DNA of 17,111 bases from an uncultured Gemmataceae bacterium (GTDB lineage: Bacteria > Planctomycetota > Planctomycetia > Gemmatales > Gemmataceae): assembly GCA_937922175.1 (NCBI GenBank), contig CAKZUU010000323.1, forward strand, positions 1-17,111. Direction: 5' to 3'. The position numbers were made by a program, and so were the translations under genes. Under the pieces are notes generated by a model. The model worked only from the letters and a program-made list of their open reading frames with translations. It made no database searches and was not told the origin of the DNA. The first letter of the stretch is position 1. Each line of letters begins with the position of its first letter. Shown here piece after piece: positions 1 to 7,058 of this stretch.

Positions 1-291
1 TGGATGACCCCTTTTCTCACCTATCTCCTTGCCGAAGAACGCTACCCCATGGTGCGAACCCTTCTCCACCGGGCGTTGCAGTCCGTCGAACCTCTGCCCC
101 CGGTCTATGATCCGTTGGCAACGGCCGAACAACGCCGTCGCCAATTGGAGCCGTGGCGTCGCCTCGCGGATCAACGACGCATGACGCCCCGCCCCGGATT
201 GCCATTGACGGCGGACGGCCGTGTCGATGATGCTGTGCTTCGTCGCCTCCTCCATGATCGCCGCGATCCGGACGTGACCATTAATGAGTGA
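1..291 (+). CDS. C-terminal fragment of an unidentified protein
   Basis: The reading frame is already open at base 1, so this is the 3' end of a gene that starts outside the window; the ATG at position 4 need not be the real start. The visible 96 residues are soluble and rich in Arg and Leu. The first half looks like paired amphipathic helices, as in HEAT-type repeats, and the end is charged and helical. I see no haem-binding, metal or catalytic motif. The TGA stop lies inside the start of the next gene: the last 8 bases overlap the ATG at 284, so the two are probably translationally coupled and may work together. The family is not recognised, and the HEAT-like reading is an impression only. 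Confidence 0.6.
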   Translation, partial: WMTPFLTYLLAEERYPMVRTLLHRALQSVEPLPPVYDPLATAEQRRRQLEPWRRLADQRRMTPRPGLPLTADGRVDDAVLRRLLHDRRDPDVTINE

Positions 292-784
292 TCTTTCGGA
301 ACTTCGCCGACGGACGTCCTGGCGCCATCACCTGGTCGGATGGTGGAGTTTGCTCCTGTTCCTCACCTTGGGAATCGGTCTGGAGGCGCTGCATGGCTTC
401 AAGGTGGGAGCCTACTTGGATCCTGAATACCGCATGCGGCGACTGATGTGGACTTTGGCACATGCTCACGGCACCCTGCTCTCCCTCGTCCATATCGCCT
501 TCGCTTGGGGAGTCACCCATTGGGGCACCTGGAACGCCGGACGCCTCCGTCTGGTCTCGTTTTTTCTCATCGACGGCGGACTCCTGCTGCCGTTGGGCTT
601 CTTCCTCGGCGGACTGGGACACAACGAAACCGACCCCTGGATTGGCATCCTCCTAGTCCCCGTGGGGGCACTCTTTCTCTTGGTCGCAGTCTTCTTGATC
701 GCCTTGTCCGCGCTCGGACTCGATCGAACCGAGTCCCCGCCGACCAAACCGGTCGATCAAGATCCCCTCTCGACCGCAAATTGA
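284..784 (+). CDS. Four-helix integral membrane protein of unknown function
   Basis: This 166-residue protein has four strongly hydrophobic segments at about residues 17-37, 57-78, 90-111 and 118-144, with a basic N-terminus and a polar proline-rich tail. The second helix carries the histidine-rich stretch LAHAHGTLLSLVH, and more His residues lie at the membrane edge (H37, H79, H113). Such His placement can ligate haem or metal in membrane oxidoreductases, but I cannot assign it to a named family. It starts inside the end of the preceding gene (8-bp overlap), which fixes the ATG at 284 and argues for coupled translation. Its stop is only 30 bp from the convergent selW-like gene, with no evident terminator between them. 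Confidence 0.75.
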   Translation: MSDLSELRRRTSWRHHLVGWWSLLLFLTLGIGLEALHGFKVGAYLDPEYRMRRLMWTLAHAHGTLLSLVHIAFAWGVTHWGTWNAGRLRLVSFFLIDGGLLLPLGFFLGGLGHNETDPWIGILLVPVGALFLLVAVFLIALSALGLDRTESPPTKPVDQDPLSTAN

Positions 785-814
785 GGCAATCCGCGACCCC
801 CGTGGGCCTGGCCA

Positions 815-1063
815 TCAATTGAGCCCTCGCGCCCTGCGTTGTTCAATCGCCCGAATCAGGGCGTCTTCATCGGGAAATTTCCCCGTTTGCAATTTCGAGT
901 AAATGAGTTCGTCGTCCACACTTAACTCGAAACATCCCCCGGCGGCAGGGATCAGGAGCATGCCGGTGATCTGCTGCTTAAATGTGGTCAGGACTTTGGC
1001 CGCCAGACTAACGGCTTTCGGCTCGTAATTTCAGACCGCGCAGTACTTCAAGGTGACATTCAT
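815..1063 (-). CDS. SelW/Rdx-family selenoprotein with an in-frame TGA (Sec) codon
   Basis: The minus strand from the ATG at 1063-1061 to the TGA at 817-815 encodes 82 residues if the internal TGA at 1033-1031 is read as selenocysteine. The N-terminus is MNVTLKYCAV-U-NYEPKA, so C8-A-V-U11 falls exactly where Rdx thioredoxin-like proteins have their redox C-x-x-C or C-x-x-U. The sequence after the TGA keeps matching the family: LAAKVLTTF, then IPAAGGCFELSVDDELIYSK, then TGKFPDEDALIRAI. This corresponds to the family's G-x-FEV, the short beta-hairpin and the G-x-FP region. The length is typical of SelW. A GAGG ribosome-binding site sits 6 bases before the ATG. SelW proteins are small cytosolic redox proteins thought to act on thiols or glutathione. 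The gene lies about 98 bp downstream of a CoaB-like gene on the same strand. Alternatives are a nonsense mutation or a base error in a C-x-x-C protein; the otherwise intact frame and the hairpin after the TGA favour selenocysteine. Confidence 0.85.
999..1015 (-). promoter_or_regulatory. Candidate bacterial SECIS hairpin
   Basis: Fifteen bases after the in-frame UGA, the mRNA can fold GCCGUU/GGCGGC into a stem of four Watson-Crick pairs capped by two G-U pairs. The loop is AGUCU, with its G about 23 bases after the UGA. Known bacterial SECIS elements lie immediately downstream of the UGA, with an apical loop roughly 16-37 bases away and a G among the first loop bases, where SelB binds. This hairpin meets those rules, although the stem is short. 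It was found by eye without energy calculation. Confidence 0.55.
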
Positions 1064-1103
1064 AACAAGCCTCGAGCTCTCAGACAAATGGGCGTCGGGC
1101 ATC

Positions 1104-1131
1104 ATTCTAGAAGTTCCCCAGTGGGCAAGAA
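1104..1131 (-). promoter_or_regulatory. Weak promoter candidate for the selW-like gene
   Basis: On the minus strand, TTCTTG and TAGAAT are spaced by 16 bases, about 40 bp upstream of the selW-like ATG. The -10 element matches the sigma-70 consensus at five of six positions; the -35 is poor. The gene could equally be transcribed with the coaB-like gene upstream. Confidence 0.25.
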
Positions 1132-1161
1132 TCGGGCTGCCGGGGGGCACACGCGAGCCGA

Positions 1162-1917
1162 TCAGGTCACTGGGTGAATCCGAGCGTGGAGATCCTCGAT
1201 CGCTTGGAGCAGCGTGATGGGAAGGTCCGCCCGCGTCACCCGCTGCCATGCCCCATCGGGTTTCCCCAAGTAGGCCTCAGATTCGCGACCCTCGAACGTG
1301 TTTGCAACTATCAAATCAGCATCGGACTGTCGGCAGGAGACAATGGCGACCGCACGAAGTTGATCCTCGCCGAGGCCGACTTCCAATTTGAATTTGACGA
1401 GAATCCCGCGGAAGCCCCAAGGTCGGCGGATCTGGTCAATCAGCTTGGGCGTGGGCAGCAAGCGAAGCCAAAGCTCGCTGACATCGCTTTTGATCTTGCC
1501 GACACCCACACTCAAGCGTCGCCACGAACGATCAGGAGCCGTCAGACTGGGCGGGTACGGAACAGTTGAGAACATCGAGTCACACGCAACGACGTCAGCC
1601 ACGAAAAAATCGGTGACGGCGGCGGAGTGAATGATGGCATCGTAACTCCCCGTCTCGACTTCCTCGCGTAGAAGTTGTTCCAGCTCGGCAAAAGTTCGAA
1701 AAATTCGCAGGTTCACGCAGTTCCCTGAAACGACCGGCGACGCTGGCCGAATCGCCTCGGCCGTCTCGGGTTGCGAAGTCGCCAACGTCACTTGGTGGCC
1801 GCGACACGCCGCCTCATCAGCGATGCGAGCTCCGGTGCGACCGGTGAAGACGTTGGTTAAACACCGAACACGGTCGATGGGTGCCTGCGCATTCCCCGCA
1901 GTAATCAGCAGTCGCAT
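1162..1917 (-). CDS. coaB: Phosphopantothenate-cysteine ligase (CoaB-type, stand-alone)
   Basis: The 251-residue protein has the features of the CoaB half of the Dfp family. These include an N-terminal TAGNAQAPIDRVRCLTNVFTG segment in place of a flavodoxin fold, IIHSAAVTDF at about 95-104, KIKSDVSELWLRL at 141-153, LVKFKLEV at 173-180 and DLIVANTFEG at 201-210. CoaB joins cysteine to 4'-phosphopantothenate using a nucleotide triphosphate, the second committed step of coenzyme A synthesis, in the cytosol. Many bacteria fuse CoaB to the decarboxylase CoaC; here only the ligase part is present, so CoaC must be encoded elsewhere. The GAGG upstream of the ATG is 14 bases away, so the start is not strongly marked. 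The selW-like gene follows on the same strand after about 98 bp. The family call is firm; the exact substrate is inferred. Confidence 0.85.
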   Translation of the reverse strand: MRLLITAGNAQAPIDRVRCLTNVFTGRTGARIADEAACRGHQVTLATSQPETAEAIRPASPVVSGNCVNLRIFRTFAELEQLLREEVETGSYDAIIHSAAVTDFFVADVVACDSMFSTVPYPPSLTAPDRSWRRLSVGVGKIKSDVSELWLRLLPTPKLIDQIRRPWGFRGILVKFKLEVGLGEDQLRAVAIVSCRQSDADLIVANTFEGRESEAYLGKPDGAWQRVTRADLPITLLQAIEDLHARIHPVT

Positions 1918-2240
1918 GATGCGCCCGTCATCCTCGGACTTTCACGAAAGAGTCTGTCAGCCCAAGCTCCAGCTTTCGCCCGCCGATGGTTCTGCGATCG
2001 CGACGGCCAATCGTGACGACCGCACCGATGACGAGGGTCCACCGATCCACCACATCACGACCGCCTCAACAGGACAACCACCCCGCCACCATCACCGTAG
2101 CAAAGAAGTTTTGAATCGTCACGAGTGTCGGAAATCAATTACTGTCTTGCATGCGGGCCGACTTGCGGATATAAAAGGACATAGATATCTGATTTCCCGC
2201 CGTCGAAGATTTTTGTTCACTCCGCTCAGGTGATGTAACA
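1918..2240. other. Divergent intergenic region between coaB-like and cytochrome-like genes
   Basis: This 323-bp spacer separates two divergent genes. The right half is AT-richer and holds a promoter candidate for the gene at 2241. The left half, upstream of the coaB-like gene, contains several short GATCG/CGATC-type words but no clear hairpin or operator. A plus-strand ORF covers the spacer but overlaps the 5' end of the coaB-like gene antisense and has no family features, so I do not call it. Confidence 0.6.
2147..2175 (+). promoter_or_regulatory. Sigma-70-type promoter candidate for the gene at 2241
   Basis: TTGCAT (2147-2152) and TATAAA (2170-2175) are separated by exactly 17 bases, giving a transcription start near 2182 and a leader of about 60 bases. 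The -10 matches five of six consensus positions; the -35 matches only at TTG. Confidence 0.5.
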
Positions 2241-3521
2241 ATGATGCGACCGCTGCTGATCGTATTGGGCGGTCTGGTGGGGCCGTGGACTTTTGCCAGC
2301 GACATCGAAGGGCCTCCGATCCATTACAGCCGGACTACCGACGACAATCGAGTCTCGCGTTTGATCGCGCGCTTAACCAGCGGAGAGATCAACCTCATTC
2401 GCGAGCCGCGTTTTGGGTATCTGCGTTCCGTCCTCCGGGAGTTGGGCGTGCCGGAATCGTCGCAGACCCTGGTGTTTTCCAAGACGAGCTTACAGCGACA
2501 ACGAATCGGACCTCGAGCACCGCGGGCCATTTACTTCAACGACGATGTATACGTCGGATTTTGCCAGAACGGCGATGTTCTCGAGGTGGCAGTTGCCGAC
2601 CGCGATTTAGGAACCGTCTTCTACACGGTCGATCAAACGGCGGAGAAAGCGGTTTTCACGCGGCAAGGCGATGCTTGTCTGATTTGCCATGCTTCGTCGC
2701 ACAATCATGGAATCCCCGGCCATATTTTGCGATCGGTCTACCCGGATTCGTCGGGGGAGCCGATCCTCGGTGCGGGATCGAAGCGGATCGATCAAACGTC
2801 GCCGCTCTCGGAGCGCTGGGGTGGCTGGTACGTCAGCGGATCGACGGGCGGACAAACTCATTTAGGCAACCGTACGTTTGAAGGCAGACCGCGATTCGAC
2901 GAGCGGCGTCCGATCGAGGAGATTCAAACGGATGACTTGTCCCGTTATTTCCGGACGGCCCATTACTTGACGCCCCATAGCGACGTGGTCGCGTTGATGG
3001 TACTGGAACACCAAGCCCAAGGGCACAACTTGTTGGCGCGGGCGGCCCTCGAAACCCGCCGAGCCATGTACGACAACGCCGAGCTGAACAAAGCCTTGGG
3101 CCGACCTGAGCACGAGATGTGGGAAAGCACCCAGTCTCGAATCCGGAGCGTCGGTGAACCGTTGGTGCGATACCTTCTTTTCAGTGGTGAGGCAGAGTTG
3201 CGCGGCGAGTTACACGGTACCTCAGGCTTTGCTGAAGAATTCGCTCGACGCGGCCCCTTTGATCGCCAGGGACGCAGTCTCCGACAATTCGACCTTCACA
3301 CCCGTTTATTCAAATACCCGTGCAGCTACCTGGTGTACACCGAGGCTTTCCAGCAATTGCCCAAACCAGTCAAAGATTATGTTCTTCAGCGGCTACATGA
3401 CGTGCTCTCCGGGAAAGATCGTTCCGCGGAGTTTTCTCATTTGATTGGCCGAGATCGACGAGCTATCCGCGAAATCCTACGCGATACTCTTCCAAATCTC
3501 CCCGATGCGTGGCGAAAGTAA
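2241..3521 (+). CDS. Exported monohaem cytochrome c-like protein, uncharacterised family
   Basis: This 426-residue protein begins with a short hydrophobic export signal (MMRPLLIVLGGLVGPWTFAS, likely cleaved near residue 20). It carries one covalent haem motif, C146-L-I-C149-H150. Before it lies the well-ordered segment TLVFSKTSLQRQRIGPRAPR followed by AIYFNDDVYVGF. After it come IPGHILRSVYPDSSGEP, RWGGWYVSG and THLGNR. I recall this motif series from uncharacterised proteins of planctomycetes and related phyla, with the single haem site as its centre. The C-terminal 200 residues are helical and polar and contain no further haem motif, so the distal haem ligand is not evident. Location is inferred to be periplasmic. 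The start is supported by AGGTGA seven bases upstream. It is probably a single-gene unit, convergent with the large gene at 3679. The electron-transfer partner is unknown. Confidence 0.7.
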   Translation: MMRPLLIVLGGLVGPWTFASDIEGPPIHYSRTTDDNRVSRLIARLTSGEINLIREPRFGYLRSVLRELGVPESSQTLVFSKTSLQRQRIGPRAPRAIYFNDDVYVGFCQNGDVLEVAVADRDLGTVFYTVDQTAEKAVFTRQGDACLICHASSHNHGIPGHILRSVYPDSSGEPILGAGSKRIDQTSPLSERWGGWYVSGSTGGQTHLGNRTFEGRPRFDERRPIEEIQTDDLSRYFRTAHYLTPHSDVVALMVLEHQAQGHNLLARAALETRRAMYDNAELNKALGRPEHEMWESTQSRIRSVGEPLVRYLLFSGEAELRGELHGTSGFAEEFARRGPFDRQGRSLRQFDLHTRLFKYPCSYLVYTEAFQQLPKPVKDYVLQRLHDVLSGKDRSAEFSHLIGRDRRAIREILRDTLPNLPDAWRK

Positions 3522-3595
3522 AAAATAAAGGGATACACTCCCTCGGTCTCGTCTCGAGAACGTCTTCTCGCCCGATGAACTCACAAGCACCGGTT

Positions 3596-3634
3596 CAATA
3601 AAAACGGGGCAGGGGGAAAAATTCCCCTGCCCCG
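3596..3634 (-). terminator. Intrinsic terminator of the large DUF1559-like gene
   Basis: A perfect 11-bp stem (CGGGGCAGGGG paired with CCCCTGCCCCG, 3605-3634) with an 8-base loop is followed on the minus strand by TTTTTATTG. It lies 44 bases after the stop codon of the minus-strand gene. There is no T-run on the plus side, so it is a minus-strand Rho-independent terminator. As a stem it may also slow transcripts from the convergent cytochrome-like gene. Confidence 0.9.
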
Positions 3635-3678
3635 GTCGCAACTGCCGATGGCGTCTCTCGCCCATTTCGGCTAGACGG

Positions 3679-6600
3679 TCAATTCCCCTTCGAGTCGTTT
3701 TTCGGCGGAGCCAATGCCGCGCCTGCGGGCGGTGGGGTCGGTTTCACATTCGCCGAGGGAGGCTCGATCGGAGCGACACTGTCCAACGTGCCGGGATCAT
3801 CACCAGCCGCCTTGGTCACCAACGCTTTGAAGACAGCATCGGCCGTGTCATGCCGCAGGAAGCGCACACTTCCGTCGGCCATCAGCACATACGCCCCCAG
3901 CTTTCCTCCTCCGTGATCGGACACGAAGGGAGCGAGACTGTTCGTCTCCGGAACGCCTTGAATGGTCGCGCCACCACCGGCGATCCAGGGTCGAGGCACG
4001 CTGGGCGGCACGGAGATCATGTAGATCGTTGAGGAGAGACCATCAGACACGTCATCCAAATTTGTCGGGCGATCGTAGCCGAACAGTCCCAGACGATTGC
4101 GGAAATTTGGAGAGTTGGGAAGGTCAGCGGCATCGAGGCCGATACCCGCCAACCCCACATAATGAGTCGCGCCCAATGTATAGTCGGGCAAACTCGGTAG
4201 ACGAGCGACCCAAGACGATCGAGGATTCAACGGATTCAGAAGCTCGGGCACCCAATTGGTTGCCACGGCCAGATTCTGGGGATCGCGCCAGGGCTTCTTC
4301 GTGTCGATATTGGCCCGGATTTCCGCTTTGCCCAAGAAAGGCAACAATTCGGCCATCCAACTAACTCGAGTATGCGGGGGACGACGAACGAAAACCGCGC
4401 CCGATTGCGAGTCCTCCGTGGGGAATGTGCCAATGAGAATGCGGTTCTGCCCGCGGATTTGAACAGCCGTCTGCGCCAATTGGTGCCAGCGTGGCTTCAT
4501 CATGGCGGCCACTTCCGTCGTTCCGCGCAATCGCATGGAGATTTGCTCGACCTCGCGGCGGATCTTCTGATCGGTGTCGGGAAGCACTTCGGCATCAAAA
4601 CCGATGAGGACGACTTTCCCGACGCTCCAGGAACGCAAGTACGAGGGAGCGGCTTCATCTTCGGCCGAGCCACCGGCCGACCCGGCTCCGCCGAAGCCGC
4701 CGATCCGCGGGGCACCGGCCGCATTCCCCCCGCCAGGCCCACCCGTGGCGACATCGCCGCCGTCGTCGCCGCCTCCTGGACCCAGCGCGGCACCCGGGGC
4801 CGGTCCACTTCTCGCCGCACCCGGAGCCGGAGCATTGGGGCGACCACCACCCATCATCATGCGGGGATCACCGGCGTAGCCCCCCATGGGTCCGCCCATC
4901 ATCGGGCCGGCCCCGGTCGGCGCACTGAAACCACCAGCGCCCGGCCGGTTCATCATGCCGCCACCCATCATCATGCGGGGATCGCCGCCATAGCCGCCCA
5001 TCGGCCCTCCCATGCCCATCATCGGGCCGAATCCCCCTGGCCCTTGTCCCGCACCGGGGGAAGTGCTCGCCACGCTCCCACGCCCGCTTCCGACATTCGG
5101 CATGCCACTCCCGCTCGTGCTAAACACGGTGTTCATCCATTTGCCCAACATCCTGGCAGCACGGTCGAGGACGTCGCGGTGGAGCTTGTCATCCAGTGAT
5201 CGGGCGTCTTGCTCCTGTTTCAGTTCAATCCCGGCCAAGCCGACCACCCTTAGGGCGCCATCGACTTCCGAGAACGAATGCAAGGCAAGACCCGCTGCGG
5301 TCACCGTGGGGAGCGGGATGAATGCCCCTAAGGTCGTGACGGTGCGGATGGCCTCCACCATTTTGCCGCTGACCGACTCCAGATCGATCCCAGCGCAGCT
5401 GAAGATGACGGGCTGACGAGCCTCCTCGACGCGGTCTAGGATACGCTTCAGATCTTGGGGCACCGTCAAATAGGTGGCGCGATCGGTGTAAACCTCAGCT
5501 GGCGCGGGGTTATTCGATTGAGGCGGAGGAGCCTGCATCGGGGGGGTTCCGGGACCGGGTGCGCTGCCACCGCCTGTGGCAGCTGCGGGGCCGAACTGCG
5601 GCAGAGGGATGCCTCCACCGCCGCCTGTTGCCGCTGCCGGGCCACCTGTTGGCAAGGGAATATTGCCCGGACCTCCCGGCGGTGCCGGCATTCCACCTGG
5701 ACCACCGGGACCTCCCGGTCCGCCGGCAAAGCCGGGAACTCCAATCGCCGATCCACCAGGACCACCCGCGACAACATCGGGACTGCCCGGTCCAGGTCCG
5801 GCCGCCATCGGTGGGGGGCTGCCTCCACCTTCTGTCGGCTGCGTCAGTATCGCTGGTTGGCGGTTCGCATTGAGGAACTCCTCCATACGCGGCACATCGG
5901 TGATCACGAGAATTTGGTCGTTAAACCGGTGCCAGGCCAGGGGAGCCCCACTTACCTGGGGCGGATCTTGGCTCAGATTAAAGATGCTCGTCCAACCGAT
6001 GCCGCTGAGACTGTCCATAACCTCATTCGGCTTCACGAGAAAATACTCGTGTCCCTTGATCGGACTCTTCGCCCCCGGTTGCGACCCAAGTTTCTCTTTC
6101 AGGGTTTCGACCTGCAATTGGTGCGTCGGCGACATCTGGACAACGTTGAAGACCCATTTGTGCTTCAAGTTTTCGGCGCGGACAAATTGCTGAATCTGTT
6201 CCAATGGTAGTCCTAATCCATCGCGGAACATCGACAGTTGATAGCCGCTGGCACTGCGAAATGCGGCATTACCGATCGGGGACGCCAAGAAGCGAGGAAC
6301 ATTGAGCGAGTAAACGACTTGAGTGTCATTGGGGAGAAGATTCGTCGCCTTGGCCAAACTCGGGTCGGGAGCGACTTTGGATTCTCCACTGGGTGGAGCG
6401 TTCCCTTCGTTGGGTTGCGACGAGCCTGGGGTCGAACTGTCCTGGCCCGGGATGGGCCTCATTTGCCCGGCCGCTCCAGACGCTGGGGCAGAAGGTCGGC
6501 TGGCCGTCTGAGTCCCGGACGAGCTGCTGGAGCTGTCCCCGCCGCCCATCACGAGGATGCCGACCACTATTAAAACGATGACCGCGACCACGCCAATGGC

Positions 6601-6900
6601 CGACCCGGCGATGATCAGTGTCTGATTGCTGCCTTTCTTTTCACCCTTCTTCGCTGCTTTCTTCCCCTCGGCGTTCCCTTTCGCCTTTTCCGCTTTCGCG
6701 GCTTTGGCTTTAGCCGGTGCGTCCTTCCCAGTCGCCTTTTTCCCGGCGGTCTTCGGCTCGCTCCCAGCGTCTTCCGGTTCGTTCACCAAGAAACGATACT
6801 TGCATTTCGGGCATTCGATTTTCTTGCCGACGAGGCTGGCATCCTTAATGGCTACCCAGGCCTCGCAACTGGGGCACTGTTGCTTGAATGAAGAACCCAT
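3679..6900 (-). CDS. Zinc-ribbon, membrane-anchored, Gly/Pro-rich protein with DUF1559-like C-terminus
   Basis: The 1073-residue product is modular. Residues 9-33 form a small zinc ribbon (C9-P-S-C12 and C30-P-K-C33). Residues 45-90 are Lys/Ala-rich. A single membrane helix spans about 93-118, followed by a Ser-rich linker. Residues about 170-340 form a globular region. A collagen-like and Pro/Gly-rich tract (about 355-465) leads to a second globular region, then Gly/Met repeats (about 620-690) and another Gly-rich stretch. The last 230 residues resemble planctomycete DUF1559: SWMAELLPFLGK near 845, a NFRNRLGLFGYDRP segment, and SDHGGGK...MADGSVRF at 994-1014. The usual H-x9-DG signature is H996-x12-DG here. 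DUF1559 proteins normally start with a type IV pilin-like helix; this one has a zinc ribbon instead. Topology suggests a cytosolic zinc ribbon and a large extracytoplasmic part. GGAG lies 9 bases before the ATG. Function is unknown; a surface or scaffold role is inferred. Confidence 0.8.
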   Translation of the reverse strand: MGSSFKQQCPSCEAWVAIKDASLVGKKIECPKCKYRFLVNEPEDAGSEPKTAGKKATGKDAPAKAKAAKAEKAKGNAEGKKAAKKGEKKGSNQTLIIAGSAIGVVAVIVLIVVGILVMGGGDSSSSSSGTQTASRPSAPASGAAGQMRPIPGQDSSTPGSSQPNEGNAPPSGESKVAPDPSLAKATNLLPNDTQVVYSLNVPRFLASPIGNAAFRSASGYQLSMFRDGLGLPLEQIQQFVRAENLKHKWVFNVVQMSPTHQLQVETLKEKLGSQPGAKSPIKGHEYFLVKPNEVMDSLSGIGWTSIFNLSQDPPQVSGAPLAWHRFNDQILVITDVPRMEEFLNANRQPAILTQPTEGGGSPPPMAAGPGPGSPDVVAGGPGGSAIGVPGFAGGPGGPGGPGGMPAPPGGPGNIPLPTGGPAAATGGGGGIPLPQFGPAAATGGGSAPGPGTPPMQAPPPQSNNPAPAEVYTDRATYLTVPQDLKRILDRVEEARQPVIFSCAGIDLESVSGKMVEAIRTVTTLGAFIPLPTVTAAGLALHSFSEVDGALRVVGLAGIELKQEQDARSLDDKLHRDVLDRAARMLGKWMNTVFSTSGSGMPNVGSGRGSVASTSPGAGQGPGGFGPMMGMGGPMGGYGGDPRMMMGGGMMNRPGAGGFSAPTGAGPMMGGPMGGYAGDPRMMMGGGRPNAPAPGAARSGPAPGAALGPGGGDDGGDVATGGPGGGNAAGAPRIGGFGGAGSAGGSAEDEAAPSYLRSWSVGKVVLIGFDAEVLPDTDQKIRREVEQISMRLRGTTEVAAMMKPRWHQLAQTAVQIRGQNRILIGTFPTEDSQSGAVFVRRPPHTRVSWMAELLPFLGKAEIRANIDTKKPWRDPQNLAVATNWVPELLNPLNPRSSWVARLPSLPDYTLGATHYVGLAGIGLDAADLPNSPNFRNRLGLFGYDRPTNLDDVSDGLSSTIYMISVPPSVPRPWIAGGGATIQGVPETNSLAPFVSDHGGGKLGAYVLMADGSVRFLRHDTADAVFKALVTKAAGDDPGTLDSVAPIEPPSANVKPTPPPAGAALAPPKNDSKGN
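4848..5028 (-). repeat. Imperfect internal duplication (Gly/Met-rich repeat)
   Basis: Two copies, at about 4848-4908 and 4961-5028, encode near-identical peptides with the core GGPMGGY-[AG]-GDPRMMMGGG inside the large gene, at about residues 665-685 and 625-647. The DNA copies share long identical runs, so the duplication is either recent or held by biased composition. A smaller similar pair (GPAAATGGG) is encoded at about 5565-5650. Confidence 0.8.
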
Positions 6901-6965
6901 CGGGAGACACTCCAGGATAGGAGTTAAGCCGAGCGTCCATTCGACGTGGACCGCTATAACCCAAT

Positions 6966-6995
6966 ATCATACGTGACGATCGGGGGGTGAAGCAA
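6966..6995 (-). promoter_or_regulatory. Promoter candidate for the large DUF1559-like gene
   Basis: On the minus strand, TTGCTT (6995-6990) and TATGAT (6971-6966) are spaced by 18 bases, about 65 bp before the ATG at 6900. The -10 matches five of six consensus positions. It lies in the 158-bp spacer after the NYN gene, which supports separate transcription of the large gene. Confidence 0.45.
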
Positions 6996-7058
6996 ACCGA
7001 ATTTCGCCAGCCTTCCCACCGAGCAGACTTTCCCCCCGTACAAAAGACGGAACGTCCC

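Noticed and set aside
1031..1249. 72-residue minus-strand ORF ending at the TGA
   Set aside because: Only its last 10 residues are meaningful; they are the N-terminus of the selW-like gene starting at 1063. The upstream part overlaps the end of the coaB-like gene in another frame and has no family features.
1823..2233. 136-residue plus-strand ORF in the divergent spacer
   Set aside because: It overlaps the 5' end of the coaB-like gene antisense, runs across the promoter candidate at 2147-2175, and has no recognisable domain or ribosome-binding site.
3605..3634. Plus-strand terminator for the cytochrome-like gene
   Set aside because: The stem is perfect, but the T-run follows it only on the minus strand, so it was assigned to the opposite gene.
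4372..5199. Long plus-strand ORF (275 residues) inside the large gene
   Set aside because: It is antisense to the Gly/Pro-rich coding region; its His/Ala/Arg-rich composition is the complement of that biased sequence.
5640..5830. Possible CRISPR or tandem-repeat array from the repeated GG-[AC]-CC-[TC] words
   Set aside because: The words follow three-base periodicity of PGG-type codons inside a coding frame; there are no equal repeats with unique spacers.
5455..6210. Plus-strand ORF of 251 residues inside the large gene
   Set aside because: Antisense shadow of the collagen-like tract, with Arg/Cys/Thr-rich low complexity and no domain.
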